DNA from: Calliopum simillimum
Taxonomy: Eukaryota > Arthropoda > Insecta > Diptera > Lauxaniidae
DNA: 64,000 bases
Reading direction: 5' to 3'
NCBI GenBank assembly: GCA_951812925.1
Contig: OX638368.1
Span: 5,456,001 to 5,520,000, forward strand
Under the pieces are notes generated by a model. That model was not told the DNA's origin and searched no databases. It worked only from the letters and a program-made list of their open reading frames with translations. Below, piece by piece: positions 48,059 to 57,900 of this stretch. Made by a program: the position numbers and the translations under genes. The number at the start of each line of letters is the position of its first letter. The first letter of the stretch is position 1.

Positions 48059-49314
48059 ATGCTGCCTAAATATACGGTAATTTACGCATAAGTTATATGC
48101 AACAATATCGTTGAAAAAACACAAAAATTCTTCTTGTGGTTTCAGTTAATGTGTTTCCTCTTGGCCAGCATCTATGCCCTAAACGGTGCTGAGAATACAG
48201 TGGCTACTACAAATAGATCTATACCAAAGCGTAGCTTAAATGGTTTCAGCTTTGGTGGAGATTCTGGTTTTCAAACATTGCCAAGTGGTGGTCCTTGGCA
48301 AACAACTGCAGCTAAGTTTACTAATGGCTTTGGAGGAACAAGTGGCGCTGGAGCTGCGACTTGGAATCCATGGAACGCTTAGTAAGTATTTTTTTTTTCA
48401 CCAAGATCATTTGCTATTGCATAGTTAGTTGGATAGTTGTTATTCACAGTTAATTCACATACAAACTTCCTTATTCAATTACATTTATAGTTCATCTCGT
48501 CTGATTACCTCTGGTCCTTCGCCCAATGAAGTTGCCAATGCTATAGCTGCTGCAAAACAAGCCTCTGCCAATGTTCTAATTGCCCAGCAGCAAATGCAAG
48601 CCGCCAAGGAGAATGTTCTCAATCAGCAAAGGATGGCCATGGAGAAAGAAACGGCTGCCACAATTTTAACGCAAAAATCAGAAGCTGCTGCTGCCATTCA
48701 ACGTTCTGAGGCAGCAGCAGCTGCACAAGCAGTTGTCTTGGCACAAGTGCGTTTTTAAATGGTGTCCCATAATTCACGCAAGATTTGAATTTGTCGCTAT
48801 TTTTACTTTGAAGTGTTGCTTATCAAACAAGAAAACAGTTAAGAGCTGAAAAAATGGTGCATTACATGAGAGAATAATGCGTTTTAGTTGTAGAACAATA
48901 TTACTACAAATCTTGCGTAAATTATGCGATAAACATTTCATTATAATAATTCATTTATTTAATTGAAATTAATTGTAGCAACGTTTGGCTGCGTCCAAGT
49001 CTGCTGTATCTCATCAACAACGTATAGCCGCTGCACGTGAAGCAGAAGCTGCTCATGCGCTGCAACGCTCAGCACATGCAGCTGCGGCAGAAATTCAAAA
49101 AACCGAATACGAGGCGGCCAAGTTTGGTCAGTATACTCGCAATGGAAATGCTGGGGCCGCGCATCATTTGACTTTGACCAAAGATGCGGCTTTTAGTGCA
49201 ATACAAGCTGGAACTAATCATGTGCCAAATTTGGAATCATTGGGACCATGGACCACAGCTGGTTTATTAGGAAGTGCTGGTGCGCCAAAATCACCAACAA
49301 ATGCTTGGTTGTAA
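48059..49314 (+). CDS. Secreted Ala/Gln-rich coiled-coil protein, function unknown
   Basis: Four exons in phase: 48059-48076, 48146-48381, 48491-48746, 48979-49314; 281 residues. Exons 1-2 make a signal peptide (MLPKYT joined to LMCFLLASIYALNGAE). Next is a dibasic site (SIPKRSLNG), a Gly/Phe-rich segment (FSFGGDSGFQTLPSGG), then about 110 residues of Ala/Gln/Glu-rich helix (VANAIAAAKQASANVLIAQQ, SEAAAAIQRSEAAAAAQAVV, REAEAAHALQRSAHAAAAEI) likely to form a coiled coil, and a Gly/Pro/Trp tail ending TNAWL. I do not recognise the family. Composition recalls insect secreted structural (cuticle, chorion or DUF745-like) proteins. Tiny first exon plus TATA box is typical of cuticle-type genes. No breaks seen. 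Confidence 0.85.
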
Positions 49315-49463
49315 AGCAGGTGTGAAATTAGCGCAAGTTACATGGAAACAAAGTGTTGAATTAGTTAAATTTTGTTTTAGTTTTAAATAATAACTTAAAA
49401 CACCTACACAGGTATTGACATATTCTATATCTTCTATGCCTTTCACTGTATATTTATTCTTTA

Positions 49464-49469
49464 AATAAA
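49464..49469 (+). terminator. Polyadenylation signal of the Ala-rich gene
   Basis: AATAAA about 150 bp after the stop codon, in ctttaaataaattgat. Confidence 0.6.
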
Positions 49470-49825
49470 TTGATTTTTTAAGCGCAATATATATAGCATT
49501 TTTAATATTTCATTAATAAATTTCCCGAAGTCAATGGTGTTCTTCGGCGTTCCTATATGTATCAAGATTTAAAATTTATAGATATCTGTTTAGTCGATCG
49601 TCTTGACTCTTAAAATAATCGTTTAAAAGAAACAAATCTAGAACTTCACAGTTTGTTGTATACATGTAATTGTTCGAATAGCGATAACTTCTGATCAATT
49701 AATCGTAGAACAAAAAGTTAATGAATAGTTTGCGCATTTTCAGTTTTAATTTTTTTCTTTATTCTGATTAGATATTTATCTAAAAAAGCATCGGAATAAC
49801 GGTGAATTATTTCCTTTACTTCTTT

Positions 49826-50335
49826 TTTTTTTTTTTTGAGGGGTGATAAAGCGTTTGTGCTTTTAGACCCGATCGTCACCGGTGCCCGTCGTGTCGGACT
49901 CTCCTAAACGTAATACCTACGGAGTAAAACACCTCTTCTTCATCGGGAACACCTCTCCCGTGGGAAACCGTTTTTGGCATTGCATCAGAGGGGGTTCCCT
50001 TTAAGGCATTTAAGGCCATCTTTTCATTTGTATACGTTAGGCTTCCGCTATATTTCTCCTGTAAAAGATAGAGGGTGAGTAGTGCGTCAGCAGCCCTTGC
50101 CAACATCTTTATTTTCTTTTTCAGTAAATGGGCGAAACCGAGAGGAGAGAAGCCGCTTTAGGACTTGGGCCTTAGCCGAAAACGAACGAGGTCCTACTGA
50201 CAGCGACCTCAGTCAGGACGAAAGTTGTCCTGTTCTGGAACCCTCTTGGTCTCTGTCAAGGCGGACAGGGCCTAGTGTCGATACCCCCACCAAAGAAGAA
50301 ATTAAGAGCGCCAGTGGCTAAGCAAGATGATGCAT
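49826..50335 (-). mobile_element. Poly(A)-tailed retroposon 3' fragment
   Basis: On the minus strand the segment ends with tttatcacccctc followed by about 15 A (T run at 49826-49840), as expected for a retroposed 3' end. It is markedly more GC-rich than its surroundings. A 76-residue minus frame (MLARAADALLTLYLLQEKYS..., stop near 49876) and a 79-residue plus frame are open but unrecognised. Probably the 3' end of a non-LTR element; class unknown. Confidence 0.55.
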
Positions 50336-50431
50336 AGCCGCAGCATTTTTTAATGTCAAAGGATTTCTTGACTTCTTTAGCGAAGTACGCTCTCCATATA
50401 TATTATCCAATTAATAACCAAAAAATTTACA

Positions 50432-50727
50432 TTTCTACTATGAAAAGTTAAACGTCTTGAACAGTCGTTGAATAGGCCTCACTTCAACATCGAAAATAAA
50501 AAGTTATCAAAAAGTTTTCGAAATTAAACGTAATTGAAATTACACGGATTACGGAACAGGCCGGTATTATATTTATTTTATTTAATTAAATTGTTTGCAT
50601 AAAAGAACTTACCGGCCTGTTTCAATTACTTTTAATTTCGAAGACTTGTTGATAACTTTTTATTTTCGATGTGGATGTGAAGCCTATTCAACGACTGTTT
50701 AAGACGTTTAATTTTTCACAGTAGAAA
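50432..50727. mobile_element. Inverted-repeat element with internal GGCCTGTT motifs
   Basis: tctactatgaaaagttaaac at the left mirrors gtttaatttttcacagtaga at the right; the arms are about 120 bp. They include ttcgaaattaaacgtaattg against caattacttttaatttcga. The centre carries aacaggccggt and its mirror accggcctgtt. The stretch cacggattacggaacaggcc matches the arm of the insertion at 3776-3800 on the opposite strand. No coding capacity. Confidence 0.65.
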
Positions 50728-50739
50728 CATAAACTTTTT

Positions 50740-52500
50740 CGATATTAGTTAAAAAATACACACAAATAAACAAGATTTATGAATCAAAATGCTTTTTATT
50801 AACTTAAATTGAGTTTCACGTTAACAACGGCTGCTGCAATACACTTGAAATTATGACTGCTCGGAATTTTGTCTGTCAAAATAATGTATTAGGCGAAATG
50901 CCGAATTATGGGGTTTCCTCTGATTTGAGGGAATTTCAGAAAGTTTTTTTCATGCTCAGTGCATTTTATTGGGTTAATTGGATGTTCTATTGCAATTTCA
51001 GAAATAAAATCAGGAGCTTATACGTGTGTTTTTTTTTTTTTTTCAATTTGATTGATAAAACAGCTTTAAAAAAGCAAAATTAGTTGAAAAGTCGCAGCAT
51101 AGCCTCATTTGCCGACTTTTCAAAAAGTTTTGCAATCCACTTTATACCCACTTTCACGTGAAAGTGGAATTGGGAACAGGGCGGTTAGTCTTTATAGCAT
51201 CCAACATCTGTTATAAAGAAAAAAAAAAGAAGATTTTTTTGTTTGTTTTAGCCAACATTATTTATTACGCTACTTTTCAAAAATTGTTTCTTCATAATAA
51301 TTTTAATTGAAATTGTAATTTTATTTTAAAATATTTATTACCTACATAGCTCAAAATATTATACAGTGAATGAAAAAAATTCATAAATATACAAAATAAA
51401 AATTCGTAAATAAGACAACATATGTATTTAATACTAAATATCGCGTTTTGCGTAATACAAAAGAAGTGTAAATTAATTCGCTCATTACTATACAATTTAA
51501 AGAATAATTTGCAGTAAACAATAATTATTTAATGCGTATAAAAATACTTTGTAATAGATTGTACATTTTTTGAAATAGGAATAGAAAAAGGAATTTAATA
51601 AAAGATTTAGAGAGCTTTTATATAAGTATTTGTTCATGATAAGGTTATGACAGTAATAAGAGTAAAAATTAAATAGAAAACTAAAGTTAAGTAAAGAAAA
51701 AAAAAAAAAAAAAAATAAAAAAATAATACATAATAAGTAGGTATACAACTTTTTATATATTTATGTATATTTTTTCGAATGCATCAGTTTTTTTATACAT
51801 TTTAGGAGGTTGGGATGGGGAAATATGTAGGTGAGTGAGTGGTATTTTTTTGTTTGTTCACTTAATAACACAGTTTTGTTAGCATTACATAGAATTCGCA
51901 TTTCATAATTGTTTAAGTATATAATAATAATAATAATAATTGTATCTACTTGTATGTAAATATTTAAACATTAATTGAATTAGGTGGTTAAAGGATTTTC
52001 AATATTCGATATTATTTCAAATTTATTATTGGTTTGTTGATTTTAAGAAATTTTAATCCACATAATTATTCTTAATAAATTATTTTTATTTTTTTTTTTC
52101 TTTTCATCATGTTAAACATACATGCATATGTATAGCTCATATTTAATATTTGGTTGTGTGTATTTATGTAAACGTTTAAATAATTTGTTTTTAAGACATA
52201 GTGGGCTAAAAATGCCGACTTTAATTTTTGTTTGTAAAAAAATGGGGTAGCTACCAGCGCTATAAAAAAAAAATATATTGGTGTGAAAAATAAAGTGTTA
52301 AATAAAATTGTTTTTAAATATATAAAACTTTAAAATATAAAAAATTTTGGCTTTTTTAAAAAAGTTTGATTGAAATTCGGTTGATATTAGTTTTATCAAT
52401 ATTGGTGACGTTTTAAACTTGTCCAGGATAATCAAAAAATCTTAGTTCATTCAACATGCTAATTATTTATATTATTTCACATAAAAAGCTAAAAAGCTTC
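50740..52500. other. AT-rich intergenic DNA, no gene recognised
   Basis: Long A and T runs (e.g. 51030-51045, 51692-51715) and a short (AAT)n at about 51925-51940. No exon, RNA or transposon end was recognised. The ORFs here are low-complexity. Confidence 0.45.
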
Positions 52501-52527
52501 TCATGTTACTTCGTTTCTACACTTGTT

Positions 52528-52812
52528 GGCATAATTATTTTGACAAAATCTATTTGTGACTGTCAAAAGTTGCTCAATCTAGAACTGTCCAATAATGATG
52601 CTCAATGCATACTAAATATTTTGTCGTTTACCGTTTGCCTTCTTTTTCTGCTGATAAAATTGCAAGAAAACGATGAATTTTCTTGTGACACAAGTATTTT
52701 GACATAAACTTAGCATAATCACTATTTTATAGCAAGAATTTCGATTATTTGACAATTCTAGCCAAAGCAACTTTCGATAGTCACCATTAGAATTTGTCAA
52801 AATAATTATGGC
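52528..52812. mobile_element. Small palindromic MITE (GGCATAATTATTTTGACAAA ends)
   Basis: Left ggcataattattttgacaaa and right tttgtcaaaataattatggc are near-perfect mirrors. The arms extend about 70 bp, including gtcaaaagttgctcaatcta against its diverged complement near 52760. The two overlapping ORFs (52456-52707 plus, 52612-52800 minus) are read-throughs of this palindrome, not genes. Confidence 0.75.
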
Positions 52813-53619
52813 GACTAGTGTATATTGTAAAACTTATGGTTTTTGGATAATCATTGCAAAGTAAGCATTTTTTTAAATTTTTTCCCATGTGATATTAAGG
52901 CTACAAACGGGTCTCAGACATTCCAAGCGGGACCCTTCATATTTTTTAAAGCTCAATACCGACTAATATTTTTTTTACGGTGCAAAATATCAATCAAAAA
53001 TGTTCGTATTTGAATTATAATGACCAATTGAATGTCTAGTCACAATTTGTTTATTTGTGATACTGTTGTGGAATTTTATGTCTCTGCTACAACTCAATTG
53101 GTTTGGACATTTTTAACTGTTTACCCTGTTTTACGAGTATATTCACAGTTGCTCTTATTTAGAAGAATGACGAAATTATTGTAACATATGTATATGTAAA
53201 TATACTTTAAAATAAAACAATAATATTTGCAGGGTTAAGTTAAAGTACTAAAATTAAAAATAAAGTAAAGCTTTTACAAATAGTTCGTATAAATAAAAAT
53301 AAACTTCAAATATTAAAGAAATATATGTATGTACGTGTGTGAAGTTCCAGAAAAAAGTCCAAGTTAGGCTTTTGAAGATAACAAAAAATTTTGTTTTACA
53401 GCCATACCTAAATTGGGGTGTTATTAGAGCGTTAGCGTTTTTTATCGTCTCTATTTCGGAATGCTCTATACAAATTCTATGAACATGAAACAGACAGAGA
53501 TGGTAAAAAATGCTCAAATTTAGGTATGATAGTGAGAAGCACACCTCTGAAACCAAAATCAATTTGTTCTGTGAGATTTCCAAAAACAGAATTTCAAGCT
53601 GTAGAAAAAATTTCGCCAT

Positions 53620-53856
53620 TAAAAATTTACAAACACAATATTTCAATATTTTCGAAATTTCTTGGAATTGCAACACCCAAAAAAAAATTGTTTTTTGTTG
53701 TTGTCGAAATATTTCAATCGTTGTAGACGAGCCAAAAAACAACGAAAAACAATTTTTCATGAGTGTTGTAATTCCGAGAAATTTGGAAAATATTGAAATA
53801 TTGTGTTTGTTGTAGGCGAGTCAAAGTTCGCTCACTTTTGTTCTACGCTGACACAG
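53620..53856. mobile_element. MITE family B, copy 1 (GTGTCAGCGTAGAAC end)
   Basis: The right end is acttttgttctacgctgaca. The interior has caatatttcaatattttcga and ttggaattgcaacaccc on the left, mirrored by gggttgtaattcc-type sequence and aatattgaaatattgtgttt on the right, around a centre with gttgtagacgagcc. Copies 2 and 3 are at 56276-56550 and 62653-63480. ORFs on both strands here are by-products. Confidence 0.75.
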
Positions 53857-53959
53857 TTGTTATACATCATAAGTATTTGAAAAGTTGCTCCCTGTCTTAA
53901 GGACAAACGTTTAATGCAGAACATGAAAATATGCCATGTTTTTGTAACGTGAATAATAA

Positions 53960-54230
53960 CACTGATCAACAAATAATGGGTTTGTGATTTTTTCCGGATA
54001 GTTTTTTGTTAATTACAAAGGAACTTTCCGCGTAGAATCCGGGTCCAATGTCAGAATTGGCCTATCAGCTCTAGATTTTGAGTTTGGTAGTTTTTAACCT
54101 CAAATATCTCAAAATCTAGAGCTGATAGGCCAATTTTGACATCAAATTCGGATTCGACACGGAAAAGTCCTTTGGAATTGACAAAAAACTACCCGGAAAA
54201 AATCAAAGAGCCAGTATTTGTTGAGCAGCA
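53960..54230. mobile_element. Foldback MITE family A, copy 2
   Basis: Left end cactgatcaacaaataatgg; right end ccagtatttgttgagcagc. Arms match over about 115 bp (aaggaactttccgcgtagaa against cacggaaaagtcctttgg; tatcagctctagattttgag against its mirror). Same family as 13187-13595, but without that copy's longer loop. Confidence 0.8.
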
Positions 54231-54992
54231 TCATGCACTAAACTATTTTAATGGAAACTAATCTTATATGAAGCTTTCACTTTGACGGGATTTGTGTTCA
54301 AATGTTAGGAAGCAGTGTGCGACCTTTAACCATAAACTATGAACGTTACAAGTTGGAAATTTTGTGTAAATCTTGAAATTGTATTTCCGAAAATCTCAGA
54401 TAACAAATTAAGGTTGGTTTCAGCGTGCGTCTAAATATAAATGTATGCGTTTGTTTTGAAACGCCGAATTACGAATTTTTTTCTTCCAGAATTCCACATT
54501 GTATCCTAATCTCATGTGCAGCCTGTTGTATATTCATGTGAATGTGTTTTTGTAGTGTATGAATTTAAATTTAATATCGAAACAAATCGCAGCACTTAAA
54601 GTATATCGTATCAAAACCTTCGTTTTATAATTGTGTAGTTTTGCATTATAAAAAGCATTTTGTCAGCTGTTTTTATCCTTATTTCGTTAAACAGCACTTA
54701 GACATTAATTGATGTGTTATTCGCGACTAGATACTTATTATATATATGTATATAAATTTTGTTATTAATTTATGTTTAGAATATTTTGGTTTTAATTTTT
54801 TTTTGTTTTTTTTTTTTTTTTTTTGAATACTAGTTTCAAGTTGTTCATAATATATAATTAGATCGCATTAAAAAATTTGTTTTTTTTTTTTTTTTTGTTA
54901 GCTTTTTCTTATATCAATTATTAATTAGTTAATAGCCTATTAACGTGTTTCTAATTCTGTAAGTGTGTTTGTTTTTGTATAAGAAACTTCTT
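54231..54992. other. Non-coding DNA, probable 3' UTR of the membrane-protein gene
   Basis: The region just left of 54993 is downstream of the minus-strand gene's stop and very T-rich on the plus strand. No separate gene was seen. Confidence 0.4.
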
Positions 54993-57900
54993 CTAAACTG
55001 TTGTACCATATGTATTGAATACGGCACGCGAACTATCCGTATCTAATGAAATATCTTCAGGGCTGGCTAAGTCAACGCGTACATTTGAATTGGTGCGCCG
55101 ACGTGCTGTTTGTGATGCACCCCAATTGCTAAGGGTCCAATGGAAGCCAGACGATTGTTGAGGTTCTTCGCTGACTTTAACTTGGGTACAAACCTTAGAA
55201 TAAAAATTAATACAATTTTAATTTTACTATAGCAGTACGAGCAAAATTGTTTTTTTTTTATTGTTTTGTTGCCCATGGAGAAATATATACATTGGGTGCT
55301 ATTATTGATTCCGTCGGAAAGCATTTTCCGCGCGGAAACAAATTTTGCTATTATTGATTCCGAAAATTCGATACACCTGTCATCACTGTTCCGCAAAACA
55401 GATAAATTTGGCATTCTTGTTTCCGCAAATAATTTGACAAATTTAACAACCCTGACATCGAAGTGACGTTCATTTTTGTGTATTCTTGATTCCGCGGAAA
55501 GATATATTTCAGTATTTTCCTTACACGAAATTTTTGTGTCGGAAAGACTATAAAAAGTTAAAAATGTTTGCTTTTTTGATAATTTTGCTCTTTTTATTGA
55601 TAAGGAAATTAAGCTAAATATTAAATATCAATTTTAAACATTTTACTACTACACAATAGTCGGTTTAATTAAAAATTACAAAATTTTTAAAATAAAACTC
55701 AAAATTCATAAAACACATTTAATTTTATTTTATTAAAAAAAGCAAACAATCCATCTTTATTTTGATTAGAATAGAAGAAGTCACTTTCACATCCAACCCT
55801 CGCTGCGGTGATCAAACGATGCAATGTAATTAATGGAAAAAAAAAATTTTCAACAAACACTTTTTTACAAAAAACAACTTTATAGAAATACGCGACTTCA
55901 CCGAACTCTAAAATGTATAGAGAATTAATCCTTAAATCGCACTGAAAAAGATATTTTATCCACATGAAATTTACAAAAAATTATCAAAGATTCATAATTT
56001 TTCTTTGTTGACATTTTTATTTATTTTTTATCCTTTGTCATCTGTCAAAATGTTAGAGATATTCTTATTTCAGGGTTCCCATTGTTCTCGTTCGATATTC
56101 CTCTACCGTCGGAATCAAGAATAGTAATTCTCATATCGAACGATATTTCTTTCCGCGAAAATTTCCTTATCGAACGGAATCAATAATAGCACCCATTAAA
56201 TTCTTTATTATCTAATATTTATTCTTCTTACAGAATTTAAACGTTTAAGTACTTTTATTCGTACTATAATGCAATGGTGTCAGCGTTTCAAAATCACTGA
56301 GCCAAGCGCAGTCAGCGCAGAGTTTGGACGCGTCTACAACAATATTTCAATATTTTGCAAATTTCTCGGAACTATAACAATCACAAAAAATATTTTTTGT
56401 TTTTTTTTGGACCGTCTACAAAAAACATAATATTTCAATGAAAACAAAAAACAATTTCTTGTGATTTTTGTAATTCCGAGAAATTTGCAAAATATTGTGG
56501 TTGTTGTAGGCGATCCAAAATTGGGTTACTTTTGTTCTACGCTGGCACCCAAGCTATAATGCAAAAAGGAGTATCAAATGATAGAGAAAAACTTCTGTGT
56601 CCTCTAGCCCTATCATTTTAGTGCACATACTGTGAGCGTCAAAATAAACTAAACACATTTTAAGAATTTTTAAGTGTGTTACTTAATGACATTTATATAT
56701 TGAAAATAGATTTTTTTTTTTTTTTTTTAATTGAACTTTTAGTCATATATTTGCAAAGATCGATTTGCATATAAATCTATCAATGCATTTTCTAACACAT
56801 AATTATGACAAATCAAGGAACGGATTAAAAACACGGCTATAGTGACATATGTTTCGTCTTTCGCCACAAAGACTCATCAGACTATTTTTGTTGTAATTAT
56901 AATTATATTTATTTCACTAAATTAATTATAATTGAAAAATTGCAAGTTTGAAAACTTTTTTTGTGTTTTTGGCCTGGGCGGGAGTTGAACCAAGAACCTC
57001 CAGGTTAGTAGCAGAAGTCGTTACCACTGCACCAGCCATGCCCGGCTGCGAAGCCGACTTTTGCCAGTTTTGTTTGTGTGTTAATACGTATTGATATATC
57101 ATAATTATTGTTTGTGTTATTTATTGATATTTGGTATAGTTGTTCCTTTGGAACAAATTCAATACCGATTGCAGGTGTTTCCACCTTATCAGGGCGTGTT
57201 CTCCCAAATAACTTTAAGAATTTTTAAGTGTGTTATTTAATGACATTTATAGATTGAAAATTTATTTTTTTTTTTTAATTGAACTTTTAGTCATATATTT
57301 GCATATAAATCTATCAATTTATATGCAAATCGATCTTTGCAAATATATGACTAAAAGTTCAATTAAAAAAAAAAAAAAAAAAAATAAACACATTTTATGC
57401 AAAACTTTAAGATCTTATTGCAACAAAGTTATTGATTTAAAATAAAAAATAACAATGCATAACTCAATAGTTATTTAATAAGAATTGAACTGAACATATA
57501 AATAAAACAAAAATAAAACACATAATTCGCCCAAATTAAAAAACGACAGGAGTTTACGCGTCAAGTAAAAGTAAACAGAAATTAATGTACTTTCAAAAAC
57601 TAACTTTAATTTGATATCATTTCCTTTAGACTTAAACACCACATTCGACTTCTAGGAATAGAATCGACAAGATTTTTTGTAATATAAGGAGAGATTTTAC
57701 TCTATTATTCTCATAAAACATGTTTTTGCTAGAAAAGTTCATTTTTCTGGTTTTCCTGTCAACATTTTCCCACAAATTTTCAAGGGACAGCAGCGGATGA
57801 CCAAGGGTCTATTGCAATTTCAGACGTTTGCTTTATATCGTTATCATGCTGAAAGACCCATTCACTTGATAAGCCCGATTTCTATTCATTATAGGGAAGA

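Larger units (their letters stand above)
56660..57301 (-). mobile_element. SINE-like unit with tRNA-like head and hammerhead
   Basis: Two direct repeats about 550 bp apart (56661-56755 and 57215-57301; both contain taagaatttttaagtgtgtt, a T run and gaacttttagtcatatattt) bracket the unit. On the minus strand the order is: tRNA-like head (57047-56970), about 85 nt AT-rich, hammerhead (56890-56834), about 100 nt, then an A run (56712-56728). An inverted copy of part of the repeat follows (57309-57377). The layout suggests slightly more than one tandem copy of a Pol III-transcribed, self-cleaving retroelement. No ORF. Confidence 0.6.

Noticed and set aside
52456..52800. Hydrophobic ORF as a small membrane protein
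   Set aside because: Overlaps a 285-bp palindromic MITE and is open on both strands because of it.
53254..53815. ORFs of 168 and 101 residues on opposite strands
   Set aside because: AT-rich, overlapping each other and MITE family B; no protein motif.
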